DNA from: Verrucomicrobiota bacterium
GTDB lineage: Bacteria > Verrucomicrobiota > Verrucomicrobiia > Opitutales > Puniceicoccaceae
Assembly (NCBI GenBank): GCA_038744685.1
Contig: JBCDMB010000033.1
Span: 1 to 32,157 of the forward strand
Length of the DNA stretch: 32,157 nt
Direction of reading: 5' to 3'
Part shown: piece after piece, positions 1 to 7,252 of the stretch
How positions within the stretch are numbered: the first letter of the stretch is position 1
Layout: every line of letters begins with the position of its first letter
Position numbers and translations under genes: made by a program
The notes under the pieces: model-generated
The model's input: the letters and a program-made list of their open reading frames with translations, nothing else
Told to the model about the DNA's origin: nothing
Databases searched by the model: none

Positions 1-1
1 A

Positions 2-202
2 CCGGACTTCGAATTGCGCACTTGGAAAGTCAAGACCGAGTCTGGCGACCGAGTCTTTCAGACGGCTCTGGACTCTTGGCCGCGCAACTTGGAGGACGGA
101 AGCTACCTCGTCGAAGACGTCTTCGGCGACCTCTACCGCTTCCCCCCACTCGATCAACTCGACAAGGAAAGTGCTCGGTATCTTTGGTCATTGGTGGGGT
201 GA
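2..202 (+). CDS. C-terminal end of an unrecognised protein (partial)
   Basis: The frame is open from the window edge and ends at TGA 200-202, so this is the tail of a gene that starts outside the window. About 66 residues are visible. They are rich in acidic and aromatic residues and contain a stretch reading SYLVEDVFGDLYRFPPLDQL. No signal peptide, membrane segment or catalytic motif can be seen in this piece. An internal TTG at 14 could act as a start, but the frame is already open upstream, so a truncated view of a longer gene is more likely. Function unknown. Confidence 0.5.
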   Translation, partial: PDFELRTWKVKTESGDRVFQTALDSWPRNLEDGSYLVEDVFGDLYRFPPLDQLDKESARYLWSLVG

Positions 203-254
203 GTGTTATCCTTCGAATCTCTGAATCATTCTGAATCATGACATAGAAGATATT

Positions 255-303
255 GTTTCAGTTTTGTTGATATAAGCTATTTTGTATCAGTTTTATTGAC
301 ATA
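255..303 (+). promoter_or_regulatory. Imperfect 20-bp direct repeats upstream of the satD-like gene
   Basis: Two copies of a 20-base element, GTTTCAGTTTTGTTGATATA at 255-274 and GTATCAGTTTTATTGACATA at 284-303, match at 17 of 20 positions and start 29 bases apart in an AT-rich leader. They sit 30-80 bases before the ATG of a protein with a predicted C-terminal helix-turn-helix. A tandem binding site for that protein or another regulator is an inference. A consensus -35-like TTGACA (296-301) lies inside the second copy, without a convincing -10 at the right distance. Confidence 0.4.
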
Positions 304-333
304 TTTTGTGTTTCTCCCTAAGAAGGAACCACA

Positions 334-972
334 ATGCACAAACTGAGAACGATCCTGATGGCGGATGTCATCAAAAGTTCGAAGCAGGACCAGAGTAGTT
401 TGATGGCCGGCTTGAAGGCCGTTGTTCAGGAGACAAACCGCGAAATTCCGAATGCTTTTCTGTCACCGCTCACGATCACTCTAGGCGATGAGTTTCAATC
501 GGTGCCCCATAGCCTCGCGGAAGCTGTCCAAGCAATCTTTCAGATCGAGGAAACAATCATTCGGAAGAAACAGACGTTCAAACTTCGCTACGTCTTATCT
601 CAAGGAGAAATAGATACGCCCATCAACAGGAAAGTTGCTTACGAAATGTTGGGTAGTGGACTGACGGAGGCTAGAGAGTTACTGAACGCATCCAAACGAG
701 GAGGACGCAGATTTCACATCAACCTGAGAGAGGCGGAGATACAGCGTTCGTTGACTGACGCGTTCTTCGTCTTCCAAGCAATCATTGACAAGTGGAGAGT
801 CGACAAGGACTACGGGCTGATTACTGAGTTTCTCGCATACCGAGACTACAAAGCGGTTGCAGATCGCCTCGAAAAGACCCGCTCACAAATTTACAAGCGA
901 AGTAAAACACTCATGACCGAGGAATACTTTGCGATAAAGTCGCTGATCAACCACCTCGTCCAACGAAAATGA
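334..972 (+). CDS. SatD-family regulatory protein
   Basis: A 212-residue protein resembling the SatD family. The N-terminus reads as a hydrophobic strand followed by ADVIKSSK, and the segment with TITLGDEFQ (about residues 47-55) is the family hallmark. The last 45 residues contain a likely helix-turn-helix (about 167-190, around AVADRLEKTRSQIYKRSK), so DNA binding is plausible. The start is well supported: an AAGGA Shine-Dalgarno (324-328) lies a few bases before the ATG. The stop overlaps the next start in ATGA (969-972), so the two genes are probably translationally coupled. SatD was named in an acid-tolerance operon of streptococci; its biochemical role is poorly known and should not be assumed here. 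The direct repeats just upstream could be its operator. Confidence 0.75.
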   Translation: MHKLRTILMADVIKSSKQDQSSLMAGLKAVVQETNREIPNAFLSPLTITLGDEFQSVPHSLAEAVQAIFQIEETIIRKKQTFKLRYVLSQGEIDTPINRKVAYEMLGSGLTEARELLNASKRGGRRFHINLREAEIQRSLTDAFFVFQAIIDKWRVDKDYGLITEFLAYRDYKAVADRLEKTRSQIYKRSKTLMTEEYFAIKSLINHLVQRK

Positions 973-1307
973 GTCTTTTCCTCCTCATCGCAGGCCTTTT
1001 GGTCGCCGAGATATTGATCGCATACGGCTACACCCTCCTCGCTCGGTGGGTTTACAAAAGGATCGGGTTCGATCTTCGCTCCATCATCAAGGGAGTGATT
1101 GAACGAGGTTTTCTCGTTATCTGCCTTCTGAATGGATACCCACACGCACTCACCCTCTTCGGTGCTCTCAAACTGGGGACCAGACTCAAACGGGACGACG
1201 CGGACAACGACGAAAAGACATTCAACGACTACTATCTACTGGGGAACCTGATTTCCGTTTCAATCGCAATTGGCTACGTGAAGATCATTCAAGAAATGTT
1301 CTCCTGA
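969..1307 (+). CDS. Small membrane protein paired with SatD-like gene
   Basis: A 112-residue protein with about three hydrophobic segments (residues 2-24, 46-66 and 92-108). A short charged loop with many Asp, Asn and Lys residues lies around 72-88. It overlaps the satD-like gene by four bases, so it is almost certainly made from the same mRNA. SatD-family genes are often followed by a small integral membrane protein, and this fits that arrangement. No catalytic residues are recognisable. A role as membrane partner of the SatD-like protein is inferred from position only. Confidence 0.65.
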   Translation: MSLFLLIAGLLVAEILIAYGYTLLARWVYKRIGFDLRSIIKGVIERGFLVICLLNGYPHALTLFGALKLGTRLKRDDADNDEKTFNDYYLLGNLISVSIAIGYVKIIQEMFS

Positions 1308-1403
1308 GTCTTCGAATCGGGTAAAGCCCACCGGCCGGACTCCAACACCAGACCCGACTCCTCATCTGATTGATGCGTCAACGTAATTTGGGTGCCTTAT
1401 TAC

Positions 1404-1436
1404 TTGACACCATAAAGTATCACTCGTTTGATACTT
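1404..1436 (+). promoter_or_regulatory. PadR promoter with perfect 8-bp inverted-repeat operator
   Basis: A consensus -35 hexamer TTGACA (1404-1409) is followed 17 bases later by TTTGAT (1427-1432, 4 of 6 matches to a -10). Over the -10 lies a perfect inverted repeat, AAGTATCA (1415-1422) and TGATACTT (1429-1436), separated by six bases. The nonamer TACTTGACA occurs at 1401-1409 and again at 1432-1440. The position directly before a PadR gene suggests autorepression by blocking RNA polymerase. This also argues against the TTG at 1435 as a start, because it lies inside the operator. Confidence 0.6.
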
Positions 1437-1449
1437 GACAGAAAAAGGT

Positions 1450-1803
1450 ATGAAGAGACTCAGCAAGAAGGCCCTCGACGGCAATGTCGAAACCCTACTC
1501 ATGGCGATTCTGGAGAAGGGACCGAGCTACGGGTATAAGATCGTCCAGGAGCTGAACGATCTCGCCCCTCACCATCTCAAGATGGGCGAAGGGACAGTCT
1601 ATCCGGTTCTCCACCGCCTCGAGGAACGCAAGTTGATCAAGCCAGAGTGGAAAGCGGGCGAGACGGGTCGGCAGCGAAAGTACTACAGCCTGACCACAAG
1701 CGGCGAAAGAGCCTTTGCCGCCAACCGCGAGGAGTGGGCGGCCTTGACCAAAGTCATGAGTTCCATCCTTGGCGACAATTCCGCCCAACCGCAACCAGCC
1801 TGA
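1450..1803 (+). CDS. PadR-family transcriptional repressor
   Basis: A 117-residue PadR-type winged-helix regulator. It shows the family pattern: a hydrophobic helix followed by KGPSYGYKIVQEL, then a recognition region with GEGTVYPVLHRLEERKLI, then a beta wing with GETGRQRKYYSLTTSGE. The start is placed at ATG 1450. An upstream in-frame TTG (1435) is rejected because it falls in the palindromic operator. The next gene encodes a HAAS-domain membrane protein, the usual partner of such small PadR regulators. The pair is therefore probably a membrane-stress or envelope-responsive switch, with PadR controlling its own operon; the inducing signal is unknown. Confidence 0.85.
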   Translation: MKRLSKKALDGNVETLLMAILEKGPSYGYKIVQELNDLAPHHLKMGEGTVYPVLHRLEERKLIKPEWKAGETGRQRKYYSLTTSGERAFAANREEWAALTKVMSSILGDNSAQPQPA

Positions 1804-1825
1804 TTCCCAACTCACAAACAAAGCT

Positions 1826-2539
1826 ATGAGCAAAATTCTCAACAACTATCTCGATCAGGTCGTGCTTTATGCGAATCGATCGGCAAAGGAATCAGAGAGC
1901 CTACGCGACGAACTCAAGGATCACCTCGAGACCGGAATCGAGGCACGAGTGGAGAATGGTGAAAGTCGAGAGGACGCAATCTACGAGGCGATCATGGCAA
2001 ACGGCGACGCAAAGACGGTCGGCCACAAGCTTCGGCCACGCTTCCCGCTGATCGACATTCGTTCGGAGGGCATCGCTCGTGGTTTCATCGCAATCGGTCC
2101 CCGAGCAGTCGGTGTATTCGCGGCTGGCGGCGTTGCCGTGGGCGTGGTCTCGTTCGGCGCTTTCTCTGTCGGTTTGATCAGTATCGGAGGTCTGGCTCTA
2201 GGGTTGTTTGGCTGGGGAGGCCTTGCTCTTGCCGTCCTCGCTTGCGGGGGCTTTGCCGCAGGCGCTATTGCAGTGGGTGGCATGGCTACAGGGCTTGTCG
2301 CCATAGGCGGGCAGGTTTTTGCGCTCTGGTCACCCAGTTTTGGAAACGGCTACAGCTACTTCACTTCTTCCAATGTGCCGGAGATTCTGAGTTCACTCGA
2401 AATCTACGCTCATGGTCTCTATAAAATAGTTCAGTCGATGAACATAGTTCTCTTCTTCTATTTCGCTCTTCTGGCCCTCATCACATTTGCCCAGGTCCGC
2501 GAGAAGAGACGAGTCGATCAGCACCGCAGGGTGATCTGA
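1826..2539 (+). CDS. HAAS-domain (DUF1700-like) glycine-rich membrane protein
   Basis: A 237-residue protein. Residues 1-70 look like the alpha-helical HAAS/permease-prefix domain usually encoded beside PadR regulators (YLDQV, ELKDHLE and a region with ENGESREDAI). Residues about 80-170 form a long run of Gly/Ala/Val-rich hydrophobic units, in which GG or AVG motifs recur every 7-9 residues, consistent with tightly packed membrane helices. A final membrane segment (about 203-222) precedes a basic tail. The ATG at 1826 is preferred: the longer frame opens with a TTG inside padR and would add a non-homologous Gln/Asn/Pro-rich head. It lies 22 bases after padR and is probably cotranscribed. Its activity is unknown. 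Confidence 0.7.
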   Translation: MSKILNNYLDQVVLYANRSAKESESLRDELKDHLETGIEARVENGESREDAIYEAIMANGDAKTVGHKLRPRFPLIDIRSEGIARGFIAIGPRAVGVFAAGGVAVGVVSFGAFSVGLISIGGLALGLFGWGGLALAVLACGGFAAGAIAVGGMATGLVAIGGQVFALWSPSFGNGYSYFTSSNVPEILSSLEIYAHGLYKIVQSMNIVLFFYFALLALITFAQVREKRRVDQHRRVI

Positions 2540-2554
2540 GAGCAGTCTCGCACA

Positions 2555-2570
2555 GGATTCTGCGGAATCC
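2555..2570. terminator. Weak hairpin between convergent genes
   Basis: GGATTC (2555-2560) and GAATCC (2565-2570) form a perfect 6-bp stem with a TGCG loop, in the 36-base gap between the HAAS gene and mogA, which converge. No U-tract follows on either strand, so termination activity is only a possibility. Confidence 0.25.
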
Positions 2571-2575
2571 GTATC

Positions 2576-3091
2576 CTAAGGCCGGAAGATCTCTATCTTA
2601 CTGGAATCGACCTCAATGAACGGTCCTTCAATCAGGTCAATACAGTAAGGTATCGCAGGGAAAACAGCCTCCAAACACTCCCGGATCGCCTTTGGCTTGC
2701 CCGGTAGGTTGACGATCAGACTCTTGCCACGGATACCTGCGGTTTGTCTGGAGAGGATCGCCGTTGGCACGTAGGCGAGAGAGGTAGCCCGCATGAGTTC
2801 ACCGAATCCGGGGAGGATTTTCTGGCACACCGCTTCAGTGGCCTCCGGGGTCACATCACGAACCGCCGGACCTGTTCCTCCGGTGGTTAGGATCAACGCA
2901 CAGCCTTCCTCGTCCGCAAACCTCAGAAGCTGAGCTTCGATTTCCGCCTGTTCGTCAGGGATCACGGCATAGACTGTTTCAAAAGGCGTTGTGATCCACT
3001 CCTTCAAGGAGGCGACTGCAGCCTTGCCCGGCAAATCTTCATAGACTCCCGCACTCGCACGATCCGATACATTGATCACTCCCAGTTTCAT
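2576..3091 (-). CDS. mogA: Molybdopterin adenylyltransferase MogA
   Basis: A 171-residue MoaB/Mog-type protein that activates molybdopterin with ATP to form adenylylated molybdopterin, the step before molybdate insertion. The hallmark TTGGTGPAVRDVTPEAT is present, as are the MogA-like region with PGFGELMR and the C-terminal motif PYCIDLIEGPF. The ATG at 3091 gives the usual family N-terminus MKLGVINVSDRASAG. A TTG four codons upstream is possible but less likely. The gene is convergent with the HAAS gene and divergent from mqo across a 338-base gap. No other molybdenum cofactor genes are visible here. Confidence 0.92.
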   Translation of the reverse strand: MKLGVINVSDRASAGVYEDLPGKAAVASLKEWITTPFETVYAVIPDEQAEIEAQLLRFADEEGCALILTTGGTGPAVRDVTPEATEAVCQKILPGFGELMRATSLAYVPTAILSRQTAGIRGKSLIVNLPGKPKAIRECLEAVFPAIPYCIDLIEGPFIEVDSSKIEIFRP

Positions 3092-3429
3092 TCTGCGAAC
3101 CAATCAACGACAAAACAAGATAGCGAAATCATCACCTCGGACTTCAGCACAAACCCCCACCGCGAGGCAATACGACACGCTGAGGTATCCGAATCAAAAA
3201 TGCTCCTCATGCTATTACCTGGAATTCACGAAACCGGCCGCACGGTTCCTTTTCCAAAACATTTCACTCTTCTCACACCGAGAGTCGCCCAAAGAAAATT
3301 CCGGATAAGAAGCACTAATTTTACCGATTAATTTCCTTACAATTCCCCATCGATGCATAAGCCATCCTTGAAATCTGCATAAGTGGCAATTGGGCTGCTC
3401 TGTTTTCGGAAGAACCAATCCGTCCACCC
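3092..3429. promoter_or_regulatory. Divergent intergenic region between mogA and mqo
   Basis: This 338-base gap must hold both leftward and rightward promoters, but I cannot define convincing hexamers for either. The part nearest mqo is AT-rich (about 3300-3345). The octamer TGCATAAG occurs at 3354-3361 and again at 3376-3383, a 22-base spacing of about two helical turns, which would suit a regulator contacting one DNA face upstream of mqo. No gene or RNA is recognisable in the gap. Confidence 0.35.
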
Positions 3430-4977
3430 ATGAGTGAACCAATTGAAACAGATATTGCCATTGTCGGGGCTGGCATCATGAGCGCTACCCTTGCAACTAT
3501 GCTCCGTCAGATCGACCCGAGCCTGCGCATTATCATTTACGAGTCCCATAATCGTGCTGGTCTTGAGAGTTCAAACGCGATGAACAACGCCGGAACGGGA
3601 CACGCAGGTCTATGCGAGCTCAATTACACTCCGGCAGGTGCAGACGGTGACGTGGACGTTTCCAAGGCCAAGAGAATCTTCGAGGACTTTGAGACCACGA
3701 AGCAATTCTGGGCACATCTTGTCGAATCCAAGGTTCTCCGTGATCCCGAGTCTTTCATAACGGCAGTTCCTCACATGAGTTTCGTATGGGGTAAAAACAC
3801 TTACTACCTCAAGCGCCGCTTCGAGAATATGAGGGGCCACCACTTTTTCTCCGATATGGAGATCACCGAAGATTGGGAAAAAGCGCAGGAATGGGCACCA
3901 CTACTGACCGAGGGTCGTGACAGGAAGCAGGAATTTGCACTGACGCGAGTCCGAGGCGGCACGGATGTCAACTTTGGAAAGCTCACTCGGGAACTCGTGG
4001 CGCACCTCGAGTCGCAGCCCGGTGTAAGTGTTTCTTTCAAACACTCGGTTACTGCAGTCAATCGTGTGGGAGAAAAATGGCATTTGCGTGCAAAGAACCG
4101 AGTGGATCGCTCGACGGTTGAATGCGAGGCGAAGTTCGTTTTCCTCGGCGCCGGAGGGGGGGCGCTTCCGCTTCTTCAGAAATCGGGGATCGACGAAGCC
4201 AAAGGCTTCGGTGGGTTTCCCGTCAGCGGACAGTGGTTGATCTGCTCGAAGCAAGACATAGTCGACCGACATGAGGCGAAAATATACGGCAAAGCCGCCG
4301 TTGGAGCTCCGCCGATGTCGGTCCCACACCTCGACACCCGTTATATCGATGGGAAGCGTTGTTTACTCTTTGGGCCATTTGCTGGATTCTCTCCAAAGTT
4401 CCTCAAATCCGGCTCGCACCTCGACCTGTTGAAGTCGATCAAGCCGAATAACCTGCTCCCCATGTTGGCCGCCGGGAAGGACAATGTCGGCCTGACGATT
4501 TACCTGATCAAACAGGTCCTCCAGTCCAAACGGAAACAAATGGAGGCCGTCAGAGAATTCTTTCCCGACGCACGGGAATCCGATTGGAAACTAGCGACTG
4601 CGGGGCAACGTGTGCAGATCATAAAGAAAGATCCGAAGAAAGGTGGGGTCCTCCAGTTTGGCACCGAGGTAGTCGCCTCTGCTGACGGTTCGATCGCAGC
4701 CCTCCTCGGAGCATCACCCGGTGCCTCCACCGCAGTCGGGATCATGCTCGAGGTTATCGAACGTTGCTTCAAAGAGGAGATGGACTCGGGCAGCTGGAAA
4801 GAACGTCTTCAAGCCATCATTCCTTCCTACGAGAAGGATCTGGACAGAGATGCTGAACTCTACTCCAAGCTACGAAAACGGAGTGACCAGCTACTGAAAC
4901 TTTCTACCGATGACGACTTCGAGGACCAAGTTGAAAAGGAAATTGCTCCGCAACCTCGTCCAAGACAGACCGTTTAA
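3430..4977 (+). CDS. mqo: Malate:quinone oxidoreductase
   Basis: A 515-residue FAD-dependent, membrane-associated dehydrogenase that oxidises malate to oxaloacetate and passes electrons to quinone. The N-terminal dinucleotide-binding motif ([13 protein letters not shown], residues 13-25) is followed by an [15 protein letters not shown] segment typical of the family. The conserved C-terminal FAD-contact region with [30 protein letters not shown] lies near residues 405-435. Length is normal for Mqo. The gene is monocistronic and convergent with the AsnB-like operon, with a hairpin between them. Two degenerate copies of its 3' part lie at 9001-9183 and 10776-11056. It fits a lactate/malate respiratory context with the ldh and lactate permease genes in this window. 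Confidence 0.95.
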   Translation: MSEPIETDIAIVGAGIMSATLATMLRQIDPSLRIIIYESHNRAGLESSNAMNNAGTGHAGLCELNYTPAGADGDVDVSKAKRIFEDFETTKQFWAHLVESKVLRDPESFITAVPHMSFVWGKNTYYLKRRFENMRGHHFFSDMEITEDWEKAQEWAPLLTEGRDRKQEFALTRVRGGTDVNFGKLTRELVAHLESQPGVSVSFKHSVTAVNRVGEKWHLRAKNRVDRSTVECEAKFVFLGAGGGALPLLQKSGIDEAKGFGGFPVSGQWLICSKQDIVDRHEAKIYGKAAVGAPPMSVPHLDTRYIDGKRCLLFGPFAGFSPKFLKSGSHLDLLKSIKPNNLLPMLAAGKDNVGLTIYLIKQVLQSKRKQMEAVREFFPDARESDWKLATAGQRVQIIKKDPKKGGVLQFGTEVVASADGSIAALLGASPGASTAVGIMLEVIERCFKEEMDSGSWKERLQAIIPSYEKDLDRDAELYSKLRKRSDQLLKLSTDDDFEDQVEKEIAPQPRPRQTV

Positions 4978-4992
4978 TACCAGACGGGGTGA

Positions 4993-5020
4993 GGGAGGAA
5001 ATTGCTTTAAAACTCCTCCC
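4993..5020. terminator. Hairpin at the mqo / AsnB-like convergent junction
   Basis: GGGAGGA (4993-4999) pairs with TCCTCCC (5014-5020) around a 14-base AT-rich loop. It lies 16 bases past the mqo stop and spans the stop codon of the minus-strand AsnB-like gene. There is only a weak T-rich run on either side, so a shared bidirectional terminator is plausible but not certain. Confidence 0.45.
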
Positions 5021-6767
5021 TGTTAATTACTAGTCGGCGCCACAGTTCGAAGGTGATTAGCATCCACAGGCGCAAGCCATAGCGCCCATGGCCCTCCTCA
5101 ATGTTGTAGTCGAGCAGTTGTTTAACTCGTGCGTAGTTCCAAATACCTGACTTCTTGAGCACATCTTTGTCGAGAATACGCCTAGACAGGCGCTTGAGCT
5201 CCTTCTCGAACCAAAAGTGAACCGGCACCCTCATTCCACTCTTTGGCCGATCAATTACACTCTTTGGTAACCATCCACGATAGGCTTCCTTCAGAACCCA
5301 TTTCTCGATCCCACGGTGAAACTTCATCCGTCCCGGCATGGCAAAGCTAAGCTCGATTAAACGCGAATCAAAAAGCGGATTGCAGGCCTGCAGCCCATGG
5401 GCACCATACATTCGGTCAACCTTCGGGAGAATAAGGTTTGCACCCTTCATTCGGATGTTGATCGACATGAGCTTGTTCAGAAAGAGCCTTGGTGGCTCTT
5501 GTTCGAAGAACGGTCTGAAGAGCCCCTCAAGATCCCTTACCGGTTCAATGCAACTCGCGAAATCCAAATCCATGAGACGGAAAACCTCTTCGTAGGCTCT
5601 TCGATAAGACTCGAGGTACCAACGTTCCCGATTCCTCGCATCAGAGGGAACACTATACCAATGCTGCAAGAGCATCGGAATAGTCTTCGGCCCACCAAAC
5701 AGGGGATCGCCTCCCTCTCCGTTAAAGGCATAGTCACTAAACTCTGAAGCCAGTTGTGAAATCAAAAAGTTAGGAGCAGTGATCGGATCACCAATAGGCT
5801 CATCCAGATGGCGGATCACGCGGGGGAGTTCAGCTGCCATCATCTTGGGATCCATCTCGACCTCTTCGAGATTCACATCAATTCGTTTTGCCACCTCACG
5901 GGCAAATTCGAGCTCATTCGGGTAATTTTCGCCAAAGTGGATCGCGTAGACCGTCAGCCTCTCGGGACAGAGTCTCGCCAGTTCAGCGGTTACGATACTA
6001 GAGTCCAGACCGCCCGAGAGAAAACTCGCTACCTGGCCTTTTGGAGGAAGTCTATCAACGATGGCCTGGTGCACAAGATCCTGAGTTCTCCTCACCCACC
6101 CTGCTGCACGGGCATCCGTCTCGGGTTCAAAAGCAGTATCGTAGGGATGTTCATATCTCTCAAAGTCGAAAAATGACTGGCACGACTCTACGACTCCGCC
6201 GTCGTTGAAGGTGAATTCCACACACGACCCTGCCACCACCTGGTTCATCTTTTCCAAAGCTGTGCGTGGTGCCGGAATATAACTTAAGCTGAGATACTGA
6301 GCCAAAGCGTCAGGTCGAAGCCGGCGATCAATCCCTGCAGAAACAATCACTGCTTTGGGCTCGGTAGCAAAATAAACCTTACCACCAGCAACTGCGTAAG
6401 CTATTGGAGAATTTCCGGCTGAATCACGCACCAATACCAACCTTCCGGAGAGGAAAACCGCCGCAGAGAATTGACCGTGACAGTCGGAGAAGATGCCCGC
6501 TCCTTCTTTCCGAAAACCATGGAGAAGTTCACTAGCCAAATTGGACCCTCGATCAAAAGGATGTTCAAAAATCGATCCGCAAACGACACAAATGTCCTCT
6601 CTTTCTACATGCAGAGAGTACTCCGGTTCACGACTGAACCGCAAACCGACGCTCATCATGGGAAGAGAAACCACTTTCTGCTCTACACCACGATGGATTA
6701 GATTCGTGCCCATTGGATCAATAGCCACGCTCGCGCCAGGCCCAGCACATCCAAACAGCGCTGGCAC
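5007..6767 (-). CDS. Asparagine-synthetase-like amide ligase lacking the glutaminase Cys2
   Basis: A 586-residue AsnB-family protein. The C-terminal ATP-pyrophosphatase domain is intact, with the PP-loop SGGLDSS (251-257), EPIGDP (323-328) and GEGGDPLFGG (350-359). Such domains adenylate a carboxylate before amide formation. The N-terminal Ntn-hydrolase-like domain is recognisable (LIHRG near 23-27, FSAAV near 100-104, YFATEPKAV near 132-140), but position 2 is Pro instead of the catalytic Cys. A Cys at position 7 is out of register. The enzyme therefore probably does not use glutamine, and its product may not be asparagine; beta-lactam-synthetase- or lasso-cyclase-like chemistry is an alternative. 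The GTG start overlaps the preceding stop by one base (TAGTG), so it is translated from the upstream operon. Confidence 0.85.
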   Translation of the reverse strand: MPALFGCAGPGASVAIDPMGTNLIHRGVEQKVVSLPMMSVGLRFSREPEYSLHVEREDICVVCGSIFEHPFDRGSNLASELLHGFRKEGAGIFSDCHGQFSAAVFLSGRLVLVRDSAGNSPIAYAVAGGKVYFATEPKAVIVSAGIDRRLRPDALAQYLSLSYIPAPRTALEKMNQVVAGSCVEFTFNDGGVVESCQSFFDFERYEHPYDTAFEPETDARAAGWVRRTQDLVHQAIVDRLPPKGQVASFLSGGLDSSIVTAELARLCPERLTVYAIHFGENYPNELEFAREVAKRIDVNLEEVEMDPKMMAAELPRVIRHLDEPIGDPITAPNFLISQLASEFSDYAFNGEGGDPLFGGPKTIPMLLQHWYSVPSDARNRERWYLESYRRAYEEVFRLMDLDFASCIEPVRDLEGLFRPFFEQEPPRLFLNKLMSINIRMKGANLILPKVDRMYGAHGLQACNPLFDSRLIELSFAMPGRMKFHRGIEKWVLKEAYRGWLPKSVIDRPKSGMRVPVHFWFEKELKRLSRRILDKDVLKKSGIWNYARVKQLLDYNIEEGHGRYGLRLWMLITFELWRRLVINREEF

Positions 6768-7252
6768 TACTGATCTCCGGCCTTCGATTCAAGGAAGCCC
6801 GCCAAAGCAGCAGCTTCAGGAGAGAGAGTGCCGCGGGGATTAGCCGCCAGATCCCTAAGAATCTCTAAGGCTCTATTCTCGTTCCCTTCGAGAAGATCGA
6901 TAAAGGCTAGTTTGTAAGAAGACTTCTCAGCCTCATTGGTATTTGGGTAGAGTTCCCGACAGTTCTCAAAGGCGATCCTTGCTGCTGGCAAATCACCCAG
7001 TCCGAGGTCACACTTCGCAACAAAAAAACTAGCCCGACTGGCGAATTTACCAGTTGGTTGCGCGGATAAGTATTCTACAAAGCCCTTCTTCGCCTCAGCG
7101 AATCGGCCCTCCATAACCAACTCGCGAGAGGCTAAAAAAAGGGAGTGATCGTCGGTCAATTCCAAGTCGCAGCCCGTCGCCCCAAACGAAAAGACAAAGA
7201 GAACACTACAGATCAAGACCTTACCCGAACGATGTTTCCAAAGAACTTTCAT
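6767..7252 (-). CDS. TPR-type lipoprotein
   Basis: A 161-residue protein with a basic N-terminus, a hydrophobic h-region and a lipobox GATGC with Cys28 as the lipidation site. Asp at the +2 position would favour retention in the inner membrane by the E. coli Lol rule, though that rule may not hold in this phylum. The mature part is a set of helical pairs resembling tetratricopeptide repeats (about residues 36-155; motifs such as EGRFAEAKKGF and GDLPAARIAF). It overlaps the upstream gene by 32 bases and the downstream AsnB-like gene by one base. A scaffold role for the other products of this operon is an inference from position. Confidence 0.75.
   Translation of the reverse strand: MKVLWKHRSGKVLICSVLFVFSFGATGCDLELTDDHSLFLASRELVMEGRFAEAKKGFVEYLSAQPTGKFASRASFFVAKCDLGLGDLPAARIAFENCRELYPNTNEAEKSSYKLAFIDLLEGNENRALEILRDLAANPRGTLSPEAAALAGFLESKAGDQ

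Noticed and set aside
1435-1449. Upstream TTG start for the PadR gene
   Set aside because: It lies inside the palindromic operator and next to the -10; the ATG at 1450 gives a family-like N-terminus.
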